A DNA stretch of 42,473 bases from SAR202 cluster bacterium Io17-Chloro-G2. Its GTDB lineage: Bacteria; Chloroflexota; Dehalococcoidia; Lucifugimonadales; UBA3495. A model generated the notes under the pieces. It had not been told where the DNA came from, did no database searches, and was given only the letters and a program-made list of their open reading frames with translations. Location: the NCBI GenBank assembly GCA_002816875.1, contig MUCP01000044.1:1-42473 (forward strand), read 5' to 3'. The position numbers and the translations under genes were made by a program. This document shows, in pieces, positions 8,340 to 16,753 of the stretch. The stretch's first letter is position 1; every line of letters starts with the position of its first letter.

Positions 8340-9239
8340 TCAGCGAAGCTCTCTGGGAAGTGTAAACGAAACGTCTTCATCCGCTCCATTCAATAAGGTC
8401 ACCTTTTCCGGCGCCAAAGCTTCAATCACCTGCTCCACCAACACCTCCGGCGTGGATGCTCCGGAAGTGATCCCCACCTTAACTTTGCCTGTCAGCCACC
8501 GCTGATCGATCTCCTCGGGGCCGTTGATCAGATAGGAGGGCACGCCATGGGCTTCGGCCACCTCCCGCAGGCGGTTGCAGTTGGAACTGTTCTGAGCGCC
8601 GATCACCAGCACCATGTCAACCAGAGCGGCCATTTTGGTCACCGCTTCCTGGCGGTTGGTGGTGGCATAGCAAATGTCATTGCGCACCACAGCGCCGGAG
8701 TAGCGTTCCTTGATCGCTTTGATAGCCTCGGCCGTGTCGCCCACCGACAGGGTGGTTTGGGTCAGGACGGCGACCTCCACGTTATCGGGCCATTCCGGCA
8801 ATTGTGAGCCGGCGGCGTCATCGACCAGGGTCATTTCCACCTGGCCCATGGTTCCCTGGACCTCTTGATGCCCTTCGTGCCCAACCAAGAGGACCTTCTT
8901 GCCCTCTTCGTGGTACTTCTTAGCCTCGTTGTGAACCCTGGTCACCAACGGGCAGACGGCGTCTATGACCCTTAAGCCCCGCATTTTCGCCTTCTCAAAA
9001 TCCTCAGGAGGAGACCCGTGGGCCGAAAATACCACCGTGGAACCCGGCGGGACCTCCTCAACAGTCTCCACGGTTATGGCGCCCTTTAGCTCCAGATCGT
9101 TGACCACGTGAGGGTTGTGGACGATCTGGTGTTTGACGTATACCGGCGGCCCAAATTTCTCCAGGCAAATCTCAACCACTTCCACAGCCCGGACCACACC
9201 GGCACAAAAACCCCGGGGGGAGCTAAGAATCACTTCCAA
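8340..9239 (-). CDS. ispH: 4-hydroxy-3-methylbut-2-enyl diphosphate reductase
   Basis: 299 residues. The last MEP-pathway enzyme, it converts HMBPP to IPP and DMAPP with a [4Fe-4S] cluster. The three cluster Cys are in GFCAGVVRAV, DAVCPLVTRVH and NDICYATTNRQEA. Substrate-site motifs IVHNPHVV, SAHGSPP, GHEGHQEVQGTMGQ, NSSNCNRL and GITSGASTPEVLV are all present. I use TTG 9239: GGAGG lies seven bases upstream. That GGAGG is half of a perfect 12-base palindrome, GGAGGTACCTCC (9240-9251), which might fold back on the ribosome site. A GTG two codons later is the alternative. Confidence 0.95.
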   Translation of the reverse strand: MEVILSSPRGFCAGVVRAVEVVEICLEKFGPPVYVKHQIVHNPHVVNDLELKGAITVETVEEVPPGSTVVFSAHGSPPEDFEKAKMRGLRVIDAVCPLVTRVHNEAKKYHEEGKKVLLVGHEGHQEVQGTMGQVEMTLVDDAAGSQLPEWPDNVEVAVLTQTTLSVGDTAEAIKAIKERYSGAVVRNDICYATTNRQEAVTKMAALVDMVLVIGAQNSSNCNRLREVAEAHGVPSYLINGPEEIDQRWLTGKVKVGITSGASTPEVLVEQVIEALAPEKVTLLNGADEDVSFTLPRELR

Positions 9240-9325
9240 GGAGGTACCTCCAGGGGAGTTTCCTCACGATCGGCCCGTGCAACGTGCTTAGAATACATCT
9301 CGACGCCGTCTACCCAATATGAACC

Positions 9326-9441
9326 ATCCTTCGACAGGTCCGCCTTTGCCGAGACTCGCGACCCCGCGTCGAAGCTCAGGACGAACGGTGGGAAGAGCCC
9401 TTTCCGTTCGTGGTGACCCCGATGCAATCGGGGCGAACCAT
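9326..9441. repeat. Palindromic intergenic repeat, copy with CCCCGAT/ATCGGGG core
   Basis: The stretch holds CCTTCGACAGG, a remnant CGAAGCTCAGGACGAACGG, then TTCCGTTCGTGGTGA followed by the hairpin CCCCGAT-gca-ATCGGGG (9417-9433) and CGAACCATGG. The same modules in other arrangements occur at 10.7, 24.9 and 38.4 kb. It fills most of the 210 bases between ispH and thrC. Confidence 0.7.
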
Positions 9442-9449
9442 GGTTTGAA

Positions 9450-10628
9450 TCAAACCCTATCTTGAATCAGGTGCAGGTACTTGTAACCCGAACCGGTGTT
9501 GAGTAGCACGATGGTCTCCTCTGGCCCCAGAAAACCGTCGTTAACCAGCCGTTTCAATGCCACAAAGGTGGCGGCGCCTTCGGGGCAAGCGATGATGCCT
9601 TCCGCAGTCGCGATATCGTACATCGCCTCCACCATCTCGGAGTCCTCCACGGCCAACGCGGTGCCGCCGGTCTCGCGGATGGCTGCCAATATCAGGTAAT
9701 CGGCAAATGGTGATGGCACGCGGAGCCCGTCGGCCAGCGTGGCGGCGTTTTGCGCGGGTTCGGATACGTCTTTACCCTGTTGGAACGCCTGGACGATAGG
9801 CTGGCAACCGCTGGCTTGCACCGCGATGAATTTGGGCTCGGGACCCTCTATCCATCCCAGCTCCCGCAACTCTTGAAAGCCCTTGTGCATACCGATGATG
9901 CCCGTGCCGCCGCCGGTGGGATACACGATGGCGCTGGGAAGCTTCCACCCCAATTGCATGGCGATCTCCAGGCCCATGGTCTTCTTCCCTTCGGCCCGGT
10001 ATGGTTCCTTCAGCGTGGACAGATCGAATAGGTTCTGCTCCTGTGCCACCGCCACAGCCGCCCGTCCAGCGTCGCTGATAAGGCCCTCCACCAGGTTCAC
10101 GTCAGACCCGGCCAGGATACATTCTTTCTTATTGGCGTCGGGGGCGTCCTGGGGCATGAAGACCTTCGCTTGCAAGCCTGCCCTGGCGCAGTAGGCGGCC
10201 GCTGCTCCCGCCGCGTTCCCAGCAGAGGGCATGGTGAATCCCGGCGCGCCCAATTCAACGGCCCTGGCCACCGCGGCGGAGATGCCGCGGGCCTTGAACG
10301 TTCCCGTCGGATTCAGCCCTTCCTCTTTGATGTAAAGATGCCCCAATCCCAGCCTACGGCCTAATTCCGAAGCCTCCAACAAGGGAGTGCCGCCCTCGCC
10401 AAGGGTGACTATCCGGTCCGGGTCTTCCACCGGCAACAGTTCCTCGAACTGCCACATGTTGGCGGGGCGGCCCGCCAACGCATCCCGGTCTACCTCCCGG
10501 CCCATCTTGGCCAGATCGTAGCGGGCAAACAGCACCTTGCCGCAACAAGGACTTACGCCGATGAGCTGGCGGCTGGGGTAGGACTTCCCGCATTGGGTGC
10601 ATTCCAGGTGGTCCAGATAACTAGCCAC
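9450..10628 (-). CDS. thrC: Threonine synthase
   Basis: 392 residues. PLP-dependent conversion of O-phosphohomoserine to threonine. The N-terminus carries a small rubredoxin-like zinc ribbon, CTQCGKSY plus SPCCGK, typical of one threonine-synthase branch. The PLP-binding Lys lies in NPTGTFKARG, preceded by GEGGTPLLEASELG. PSAGNAAGAAAAYCARAG and YPTGGGTGIIGMHKG form the cofactor phosphate cradle, and NTGSGYKYL closes the protein. The start is GTG 10628, with GGAGG ten bases upstream. Other fold-type II enzymes are possible, but the zinc ribbon and length favour ThrC. It reads toward ispH but is separated from it by a repeat, so the two may be transcribed separately. Confidence 0.9.
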   Translation of the reverse strand: MASYLDHLECTQCGKSYPSRQLIGVSPCCGKVLFARYDLAKMGREVDRDALAGRPANMWQFEELLPVEDPDRIVTLGEGGTPLLEASELGRRLGLGHLYIKEEGLNPTGTFKARGISAAVARAVELGAPGFTMPSAGNAAGAAAAYCARAGLQAKVFMPQDAPDANKKECILAGSDVNLVEGLISDAGRAAVAVAQEQNLFDLSTLKEPYRAEGKKTMGLEIAMQLGWKLPSAIVYPTGGGTGIIGMHKGFQELRELGWIEGPEPKFIAVQASGCQPIVQAFQQGKDVSEPAQNAATLADGLRVPSPFADYLILAAIRETGGTALAVEDSEMVEAMYDIATAEGIIACPEGAATFVALKRLVNDGFLGPEETIVLLNTGSGYKYLHLIQDRV

Positions 10629-10703
10629 GGGGCGGCAACCTCCACATTGATGGCGTTGACCGTATTAACCTAGTACCAAGTTTCACAAATCCCCGTTAGA
10701 ACT

Positions 10704-10784
10704 TTCCGTTCGTGGTGACCCCGATGCAATCGGGGGAACCATCCTTCCGGCAAAGGCGCCTTCGACAAGCTCAGGGCGAACGGG
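10704..10784. repeat. Palindromic intergenic repeat, full-length-looking copy
   Basis: The order is TTTCCGTTCGTGGTGA, hairpin CCCCGAT-gca-ATCGGGG (10719-10735), GAACCATCC, then CCTTCGACAAGCTCAGG and GCGAACGGGG. The outer words CCGTTCG and CGAACGG are complementary, so the whole unit can fold. It lies in the 358-base space between thrC (reverse) and the enoyl-CoA hydratase gene (forward); the remainder of that space holds only the promoter at 10944. Confidence 0.75.
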
Positions 10785-10943
10785 GTTGATGACGCTGATT
10801 CCTGCAAGGAGATACTAGGCCGGCCAAGGGTGACGATCCACCGCCGAATATCATACCTTACAACGGCATTGCTTGTAAGCGCAGCCCCCGTTTCTACCCT
10901 GGGAGCGGCTATCGGGATTTGGTTTTTTTGCCTGCCACCCCTA

Positions 10944-10952
10944 TGCTATAAT
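10944..10952 (+). promoter_or_regulatory. Extended -10 promoter (TGC-TATAAT) before enoyl-CoA hydratase
   Basis: A perfect TATAAT at 10947-10952 is preceded by TGC, an extended -10. The -35 region is a T-run with no good hexamer. The predicted start near 10959 gives a leader of about 28 bases, which fits the GAGGA ribosome site before ATG 10987. Confidence 0.65.
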
Positions 10953-10986
10953 CCCATCTGCCCAGAAGCCAGCGCCGAGGACATAC

Positions 10987-11805
10987 ATGCCCGGATACCA
11001 GCACATCCTCCTGGAAAAAGACCCGGACACCCACATCGCCAGGTTGACCCTGAACCGGCCGGACAAGCGCAACGCTCTGAATGACCAAACCATGGATGAA
11101 CTTGGCGATGCCCTGGAGAATGTTGATGCCGACGACTCGGTCCGGGTTTTGATACTCACCGGCGCCGGCCGAAGTTTTTGCGCCGGCGGTGATCTGGAAG
11201 CCCTGCCGGGGGGCAGTGAGCCAGGGGCTTGGGCCTCGGAAAACGTCGACGATATCCGCCGCAGTTTTAGTAGAGTACAGCGGTTCATGCTGTGCCTCCA
11301 GCGCATGGAAAAACCGGTCATCGCCATGGTCAACGGCACAGCCGTAGGCGCCGGATTCGACATCGCCTGCGCCTGCGACATCCGCATAGGCTCGCCCCAG
11401 GCCCGCTTCATGGTGGCCTACGTCCGCATCGGCCTGTTCCCCGGCTTCGGCGGAACCTGGCTATATCCCCGGATGCTGGGCAGTATCGGCAAAGCGGCCG
11501 AACTGTTGTTCACCGGCGATTTCCTGGAAGCGGAAGAGGCCTATCGGCTGGGTTTCCTGAATAAGCTGGTCCCCCAGGAAGACCTGGAGAAAGTCACGTT
11601 GAAAATGGCCGAGAAGATCGCGTCGGGCCCGCCAATCGCCATCCGTCTATCCAAGTTGATGTTATATAAGGGACTGGAATTTGACTTGGACACGGCCATG
11701 CGGATGGCCGCCGCCGCGGAGACCATAACCTTGACCTCCAAAGACCACTTGGAGGGAACGGCAGCAATTCGAGAGTCACGGAAACCGGTGTATGGGGGTG
11801 GATGA
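10987..11805 (+). CDS. Enoyl-CoA hydratase/isomerase family protein
   Basis: 272 residues of the crotonase fold. The N-terminus reads ARLTLNRPDKRNALND. The oxyanion-hole segments are AGRSFCAGGDLEALPG (about residues 58-75) and VNGTAVGAGFDIACACDIRIGS. In hydratases two Glu catalyse water addition. Here the stretch after the second oxyanion segment is FPGFGGTWLYPRMLG, with Gly at the position where E164 (FPGxGGTxRL type) would be expected just beyond. I therefore name only the superfamily. The start codon has GAGGA ten bases upstream. The stop overlaps the next gene's start (ATGA), showing translational coupling with prs. Confidence 0.88.
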   Translation: MPGYQHILLEKDPDTHIARLTLNRPDKRNALNDQTMDELGDALENVDADDSVRVLILTGAGRSFCAGGDLEALPGGSEPGAWASENVDDIRRSFSRVQRFMLCLQRMEKPVIAMVNGTAVGAGFDIACACDIRIGSPQARFMVAYVRIGLFPGFGGTWLYPRMLGSIGKAAELLFTGDFLEAEEAYRLGFLNKLVPQEDLEKVTLKMAEKIASGPPIAIRLSKLMLYKGLEFDLDTAMRMAAAAETITLTSKDHLEGTAAIRESRKPVYGGG

Positions 11806-12758
11806 TGAATCCCGTTCTCGATGAGTTAAAGATATTCACCGGCAATGGCCATCCCGATCTGGCCAGGTCGGTATGTGAGTACCTGGAAATTCCCCTTGGG
11901 GAAGCGGAAGTGTTCAAATTCGCCAACGACAACACATTTGTCCGCATCAAGGAGAACATACGCCAGAGGGACGTGTTCATCGTCCAGCCCACCTGCTACC
12001 CCGTCAATGACAACCTGATGGAATTGTTGATCATGATCGACGCCTGCAAACGGGCGTCGGCCGGCCGCATCACAGCGGTGATCCCCTACTATGGGTACGG
12101 ACGCACCGATAAGAAGGACCAACCCCGGGTGCCCATAACCGCCCGGTTGGTGGCCGACCTGCTGACGGCCGCCGGGGCCGACCGGATGCTTACGGTGGAC
12201 CTGCACGCAGGCCAGATACAGGGTTTCTTCAACATTCCGGTGGACGAACTGACTGCCCTTCCCATTCTCACCGATTACTTCAAGGCCAAAGAGATAGACG
12301 ACCTGGTGGTGGTGGCAGTGGACATCGGCATCAGTAAAAAAGCCCGCGACGTGGCCGACCGGCTGCACGCCCCCTTGGCCATCATCGAAAAACGGCGCAT
12401 CGGCAACGACGAAAAGACCGAGATGATGAACGTCATCGGTGATGTCGAGGGCAAAGTGGCCTTGACCTTCGACGACGAGATCGCCACCGGGGGGACCATC
12501 GTGAACGCTGCCCAGTCCCTGGCCGACCACGGCGTAAAAGAGGTTTATTGCTGCGTGACCCACCCCATCCTGTCGGGAAACGCTCCACAATTGATGGCCG
12601 CAAGCAATTTCACTGAGGTGGTGGTGTCGGACACCATCCCAGTGACTCCGGAGAAACGCAACGGCAAGATCACCGTCCTTTCGGTGGCCCCTCTGCTGGG
12701 AGAAGCCATCTACCGCATCCACAAAGGCCTTTCGGTGGGGGACATGTTCAACACCTAG
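11802..12758 (+). CDS. prs: Ribose-phosphate pyrophosphokinase
   Basis: 318 residues, the normal length. It makes PRPP from ribose-5-phosphate and ATP for nucleotide, His and Trp synthesis. Visible are KIFTGNGHPDLA, the N-terminal FANDNTFVRIKENIR (canonical F.dGE), QPTCYPVNDNLMELLIM, the flexible loop PYYGYGRTDKKDQPR, the metal site VDLHAGQIQGFF, and the PRPP loop FDDEIATGGTIVNAA. Canonical PRPP loops read DDmidTGGT, so Asp at the centre is Ala. The start overlaps the stop of the enoyl-CoA hydratase gene by four bases. Two ATGs in a row (11802, 11805) are possible. Confidence 0.93.
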   Translation: MMNPVLDELKIFTGNGHPDLARSVCEYLEIPLGEAEVFKFANDNTFVRIKENIRQRDVFIVQPTCYPVNDNLMELLIMIDACKRASAGRITAVIPYYGYGRTDKKDQPRVPITARLVADLLTAAGADRMLTVDLHAGQIQGFFNIPVDELTALPILTDYFKAKEIDDLVVVAVDIGISKKARDVADRLHAPLAIIEKRRIGNDEKTEMMNVIGDVEGKVALTFDDEIATGGTIVNAAQSLADHGVKEVYCCVTHPILSGNAPQLMAASNFTEVVVSDTIPVTPEKRNGKITVLSVAPLLGEAIYRIHKGLSVGDMFNT

Positions 12759-12830
12759 CCCGCTGAAATAGCCGGCCATCGGACCGCGAGCGCAAGAACG
12801 GTTTCCCTGAACGATTTTGAGGTAAATGCC

Positions 12831-14006
12831 ATGTACGACCTGCTACTAACCGGCGGGACGGTTCTCGATCCCTCCCAAGGGCTCAACGGCATCAACGACG
12901 TGGCGGTGGAGGACGGAAAGATCGCCCGCATCGCTCCCTCCATTCCCGCGGAAGAAGCCAAACAGGTCATTGAAGTCAAAGAGAAGATCGTGTGCCCCGG
13001 CCTGATCGACCTGCACACCCACATCTACAGCGGCGTGAACGGCAATGGCGTCGTGCCCGACCTAGGCGGCGTCCGAGCCGGGGTCACCACCCTGGTGGAC
13101 GCGGGAAGCGCCGGTTGCGACACCTTTGGCGGTTTCCCGGAACATATCGTTCCCAACAGTGAGACTGAGGTCATCTGCTTCCTCCACATCTGCCGCACCG
13201 GCCTGGCCACAACGCCGGATATTTTCAGCCCCTCCAGCATCGATCTTGACCGCACGATACAGGTAGCGTTAGATCACCCCAACCTGATCGCCGGCATCAA
13301 AGCCAGAATGGTCTCCCCCGCCTTGGAGATCATGGGTATGGAGATGCCCCAGATGGCCAAGAAAGCAGCCAGGGAAGCGGGCATCAAATTGATGGTCCAC
13401 ATCGGCGATACTGAAAAGAGATACGATGCCAACGTCATCAGGGAACTGCTGCCCATCATGGAACCCGGAGACATCGTGACCCATTTCTTCACCGCCAACC
13501 CCGGCGGGGTCCTGGATTCCCAAGGGAAACTGGTTCCCGAGGCCAGAGACGCCAACGACCGAGGGGTTTGGCTGGACACTGCCCACGGCCGCGGAAATTT
13601 CAGTTTCGACACCGGACAACGGATTCTGGACCAGGGCATTCCTCCCCACTGCATCAGCACCGACCTCACCGTTCCCGGGCGGGCCAGGACCGTCCACAGC
13701 ATGACGGAGATGATGACCCGCTTCCTGGGCATGGACTTCACCCTGGATCAGGTGGTCACCATGTGCACGTTGAATCCGGCCAAAGCCGTGGGCGTGGATG
13801 ACCGTCTGGGGACCCTGGGAGTGGGACGCCAAGCCGACATCTCGGTGTTGGAAGTGAAAGACGGGGATTGGGTCGTCTACGACGTGCTGGCCAGCCCTAA
13901 GAAAGTAAACAAGGCCGTGATTCCTGTTTTGACGGTAAAGAAAGGCAAGGTCTTTGAAGCGGGTTGGGGGCCCAGGCCTTGGGGCTGGGAGCCTGATCCG
14001 GCCTAA
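12831..14006 (+). CDS. Amidohydrolase/deacetylase family metallohydrolase
   Basis: 391 residues. The cyclic-amidohydrolase layout is plain: N-terminal beta-sandwich start DLLLTGGTVLDP, metal pair PGLIDLHTH (about residues 57-65), Lys of GIKARM as the probable carboxylated bridging lysine, VHIGD, THFFT and a catalytic Asp in CISTDLT. The C-terminus has GTLGVGRQADISVLE, usual for this superfamily. It resembles the dihydroorotase-like deacetylase subgroup. The substrate cannot be read from sequence. Start ATG has GAGG eight bases upstream. It lies 72 bases after prs on the same strand, and its stop faces that of the IMPase-like gene. Confidence 0.85.
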   Translation: MYDLLLTGGTVLDPSQGLNGINDVAVEDGKIARIAPSIPAEEAKQVIEVKEKIVCPGLIDLHTHIYSGVNGNGVVPDLGGVRAGVTTLVDAGSAGCDTFGGFPEHIVPNSETEVICFLHICRTGLATTPDIFSPSSIDLDRTIQVALDHPNLIAGIKARMVSPALEIMGMEMPQMAKKAAREAGIKLMVHIGDTEKRYDANVIRELLPIMEPGDIVTHFFTANPGGVLDSQGKLVPEARDANDRGVWLDTAHGRGNFSFDTGQRILDQGIPPHCISTDLTVPGRARTVHSMTEMMTRFLGMDFTLDQVVTMCTLNPAKAVGVDDRLGTLGVGRQADISVLEVKDGDWVVYDVLASPKKVNKAVIPVLTVKKGKVFEAGWGPRPWGWEPDPA

Positions 14007-14018
14007 CCAGGCCATTTT

Positions 14019-15017
14019 TTAATGGCCGGAGCGCCCACTGGAACCCTGGCGTGGAAGAGCCTTTCTGACCAGTCTTTTCAGGCTAGCCACCGGGCGGGAT
14101 CGGGAGCGCAGATTCGCCGCCAGCAACGGCGCCACTTGTTTGTTTCCCGCCACCAACGGCGCGGCCCACCGGCGTAGTTCCTTCATCGTCGGCGGCTTGT
14201 CTTCCCAAGACGGGACCAAGCGGTCCAGGGGCTGCCAACGCCTCACGCCCGGCAACCGGGCCATCACGGTCCCTCCGGCTTCGTGGACCGCCAACGCCCC
14301 CCCGGCCATGTCCCACATTCGTGGCGCTCCAAAAATAGAGTATTGCATCACCCCGCAGGCCGTCATGGCCAACTCGTAGGCGATGCTGCCGGTGGTGCGG
14401 GGTTCTCCGGAGCGGCCCTTCAATCCAGGACCGAACCTCATGCCCTGAGAAAATGAGCCGGGAATGCCGGCCAACCTATTGCCCACTGGCTTGTCGGATT
14501 GATATACCGACACCGGCTCTCCATCCGCGAAGCAACCGCCACCCAGGCGGCAATGCAAAACAAATCCGCCTTCCAGATTGGGGCCCGGCCACGGGATGTA
14601 CAGGGCCCCTGCCACCAGCCGGCCCAGGCGCAACACGCCGATTGAGCAGGCGTAAACAGGTAGTCCGTTTAGATAATTGGTGGTGCCGTCCAAGGGGTCC
14701 AATACCCAAACGAAGTCGGGCAGAGGGGCATCGGCCACGCCGGCATTGGGGGAATCGCCCGCATCGTCACTCTCTTTGGATTCTCCCAACTCCTCTTCAC
14801 CCAATATGGCGTGGGAAGGAAATAACCGTGTGATCTCTCCCTCCAGGTAGGTCTGGCATGCCTTATCCACCTCGGTGACCGGGTCCACTTGGTTCTTGTC
14901 TTTGTATTCAATGGAGATCGGGCGGCCAAATTTGGCCCGAAGGATCTTTCCGGCTCCTCGGGCCATCTCCGCCGCCGATGTTTCCAATTCTTTTAGTAGC
15001 TGTATCTCGTCGGCCAT
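14019..15017 (-). CDS. Inositol monophosphatase family protein
   Basis: 332 residues. The Mg-dependent phosphatase signatures are ILGEEE (metal Glu), WVLDPLDGTTNYLNG (about residues 102-117; Asp ligands) and MWDMAGGALAVHEAGG (third metal Asp). Members act on inositol phosphates, fructose-1,6-bisphosphate, PAP or histidinol phosphate; the sequence does not decide among these. It is about 60 residues longer than typical IMPases because of a basic C-terminal tail rich in Arg and Lys after residue 270. An acidic insert, ESDDAGDSPNAG, precedes the DPLDGT motif. Convergent with the amidohydrolase; a 7-bp hairpin, GGCCATT/AATGGCC (14010-14027), overlaps its stop. Confidence 0.88.
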   Translation of the reverse strand: MADEIQLLKELETSAAEMARGAGKILRAKFGRPISIEYKDKNQVDPVTEVDKACQTYLEGEITRLFPSHAILGEEELGESKESDDAGDSPNAGVADAPLPDFVWVLDPLDGTTNYLNGLPVYACSIGVLRLGRLVAGALYIPWPGPNLEGGFVLHCRLGGGCFADGEPVSVYQSDKPVGNRLAGIPGSFSQGMRFGPGLKGRSGEPRTTGSIAYELAMTACGVMQYSIFGAPRMWDMAGGALAVHEAGGTVMARLPGVRRWQPLDRLVPSWEDKPPTMKELRRWAAPLVAGNKQVAPLLAANLRSRSRPVASLKRLVRKALPRQGSSGRSGH

Positions 15018-15142
15018 GTCGTCCGCGGGTCAAGTATATCATCGGGCAACGGGGCTATAGCCGTCGGCTGGCAACGTGGCTGGGCAATCGTTTCTTAATC
15101 CATACCTGAACCCAACGTATACCTGGAGGACCGCGTCCCCTG

Positions 15143-15260
15143 CGTCGTCCCAGCGACAGCCGGGACCCAGAGTCGTAGATTCTGTCACGACGTTCTCAAT
15201 CACGTTCCCCATGGGGAGAGGAGACACACCTGGATTCCGGCCTGCGCCGGAAAGACGAGA
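15143..15260. repeat. Second family of intergenic palindromic repeat (diverged copy)
   Basis: It starts GTCGTCCCAGCGACAGCCGGG-like and continues ACCCAGA; it ends CTGGATTCCGGCCTGCG followed by CCGGAAAGACGAG. These two blocks closely match the ends of the repeat at 26912-26987, with a different and longer middle. It may be an old mobile-palindrome copy. Confidence 0.6.
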
Positions 15261-15488
15261 CTGTGCAAGCGGGCAGCCTTTCTCGCCAGATTAGGATCTT
15301 CCAAGGAAAGGTTGCCTGCATTTAAGACCCGAATACGCTGGGCAACGTGGGACTCGGCAAACAATCGTATACCACGGGGTATGTGGGTTTAACATCCTTC
15401 GAATATCCGTAATATTTGTATTATATTAATATTTATTACGATTTCTAGCAGTAATTATGTCAACTAAGTGGCAAAAAGGTAGTATTCA
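15261..15488. other. AT-rich leader region before the response regulator
   Basis: No gene is supported. At about 15400-15450 base composition turns sharply AT-rich (TATTATATTAATATTTATTA), unlike anything else in this GC-rich window. It lies 40-90 bases upstream of a consensus promoter, so an upstream promoter element or regulator site is plausible. Confidence 0.4.
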
Positions 15489-15517
15489 TTGACAGCAAGC
15501 TCGTGGAGTAATACATT
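15489..15517 (+). promoter_or_regulatory. Consensus-like sigma-70 promoter of the response-regulator gene
   Basis: A perfect -35 TTGACA (15489-15494), a 17-base spacer and -10 TACATT (15512-15517). The start would be near 15524. Confidence 0.7.
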
Positions 15518-15597
15518 CTTACTGTGGCTACAAAGCGCAGATCGTGGATCCTGCCCACCTCGCAAGTCGCGGTCATCCTCGACCGCAGAGCGCGGAT

Positions 15598-16311
15598 ATG
15601 ACTCAAGCCGCCACCAACGATGACCTCATATATGTGGTTGACGACGATCGCTCGATTTCCAAGCTGGTTGCCATCAACTTAACGGCCCGGGGTTATCAGG
15701 TAAAGCAGTTCGACAAGGGCAACGAGATCCTGGACCGGTTGAACTCCGATGGACCGTCCCTGATCATAATGGACATCTTGATGCCCGGCGCCAATGGGTT
15801 GGAAGTGACCCGGAAGGTGCGCCAAGTTTCCACGGTCCCCATAATGATCCTCAGTGTCCGTGACGAGACGTCATCCAAGCTGGCGGCTTTGGATCTGGGC
15901 GCCGACGACTATGTAACCAAACCGTTCCGGGTCGAAGAGTTGCTGGCCCGGGTACGGGCCATCCTGCGGCGATCGGCTTGGCCCGCGGATTCCTCCGGCG
16001 CGGAATCCCAGTATCAGTGCGGCGAATTGTCCATAGACCTGGAATGCCGGGAGGTTTCCAGTCACGAAGAGTCGGTTCATTTGACTCAGCAGGAGTGGGC
16101 CATCTTAAAAGTCCTGGTTAACCATGCCGGCAGCGTCGTTACGCCGAGGCACATATTACAAAGAGCCTGGGGAGAGGAATACGGGGACGAAGACGACTAC
16201 GTGCGCACCTACATCACCCGGTTGAGGAAAAAACTGGAACGCGAACCTCGGAACCCCCGCTTCATACTTTTGGAGCGAGGTTTGGGTTACCGTTTGATCA
16301 AAGGCGAATGA
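15598..16311 (+). CDS. OmpR/PhoB-family response regulator (orphan)
   Basis: 237 residues from ATG 15598; GTG 15544 would add 18 residues, and neither has a clear ribosome site. Receiver domain: acidic pocket VVDDDRS, phospho-acceptor Asp in IIMDILMPGANG, the switch Ser in MILSVRD and conserved Lys in DDYVTKPF. The C-terminal winged helix (about 140-235) has LTQQEWAILKVLVNHAGSVV, a recognition region DDYVRTYITRLRKKLE and GLGYRLIKGE. Such proteins bind DNA as dimers when phosphorylated by a histidine kinase. None is encoded nearby, so its signal comes from elsewhere. The strong promoter and AT-rich upstream region suggest tight control of its own gene. Confidence 0.9.
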   Translation: MTQAATNDDLIYVVDDDRSISKLVAINLTARGYQVKQFDKGNEILDRLNSDGPSLIIMDILMPGANGLEVTRKVRQVSTVPIMILSVRDETSSKLAALDLGADDYVTKPFRVEELLARVRAILRRSAWPADSSGAESQYQCGELSIDLECREVSSHEESVHLTQQEWAILKVLVNHAGSVVTPRHILQRAWGEEYGDEDDYVRTYITRLRKKLEREPRNPRFILLERGLGYRLIKGE

Positions 16312-16339
16312 TCCCTGCCGGTGCCCCCGTCCAAGGCGT

Positions 16340-16750
16340 TTACGCAGCCGGTTTGAAATACGGGATGGACACCTGCTGGTTGGCCTGGACGAAGGTGACC
16401 TCCACGGCCATGCCTATCTTCACTTCCTTGGGGTCGCACTCGATGATGTTGGTAAACATCTTGACGCCCTCCTCCAGTTCCACCAATGCCAACACGTACG
16501 GGATCTCTTCTTCAAAACCAGGCGTGCGGTTCTGACGGGTTTCGGTGAAGGTCCAAACGGTCCCTCTGCCGCTGGCGGTCACCCACTGGATATCTTCGCA
16601 CCAACAGTTGGCGCAAATCCCCCTGGGATAGAACTGATACTCCTGGCAGCTGCCGCATCTCTGAATTAACAGGTTCCCCTGTCGGCAGGCGTCCCAAAAG
16701 GGTTTGGTTTCGCCCGAAATCGTGGGCAGGGGCTTCTTCCATTCGGGCAT
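16340..16750 (-). CDS. DUF35 zinc-ribbon/OB-fold protein, partner of the adjacent thiolase
   Basis: 136 residues. The N-terminal helix FWDACRQGNLLIQRC leads into a rubredoxin-like zinc ribbon with Cys in CGSC and CANCWC. An OB-fold follows (GRGTVWTFTETRQ, VPYVLALVELEEGVKMFTNI). This is the DUF35/ChsH2 type of acyl-CoA-associated protein. In steroid side-chain degradation a DUF35 domain forms a complex with the thiolase-like aldolase Ltp2; in other cases it pairs with thiolases or HMG-CoA synthase. Its ATG lies three bases after the thiolase stop, so the two are translationally coupled, supporting a 1:1 complex. Confidence 0.88.
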   Translation of the reverse strand: MPEWKKPLPTISGETKPFWDACRQGNLLIQRCGSCQEYQFYPRGICANCWCEDIQWVTASGRGTVWTFTETRQNRTPGFEEEIPYVLALVELEEGVKMFTNIIECDPKEVKIGMAVEVTFVQANQQVSIPYFKPAA

Positions 16751-16753
16751 TAT

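Noticed and set aside
10830-11084. Forward frame with a hydrophobic start before the enoyl-CoA hydratase
   Set aside because: It overlaps the promoter and the hydratase start in another frame and has no ribosome site; the hydrophobic run is chance.
11826-12779. Long reverse-strand open frame (317 codons) opposite prs
   Set aside because: It is the codon-position shadow of a certain gene; its product has no recognisable motif and is rich in Gly, His and Val as expected from antisense of GC-rich DNA.
13269-14015. 248-codon reverse frame opposite the amidohydrolase
   Set aside because: Antisense shadow; the forward protein has all metal-binding motifs in place.
14010-14027. Hairpin GGCCATT-TTTT-AATGGCC as a terminator between convergent genes
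   Set aside because: The T-run is in the loop, not after the stem, and the stem is short; a terminator cannot be claimed.
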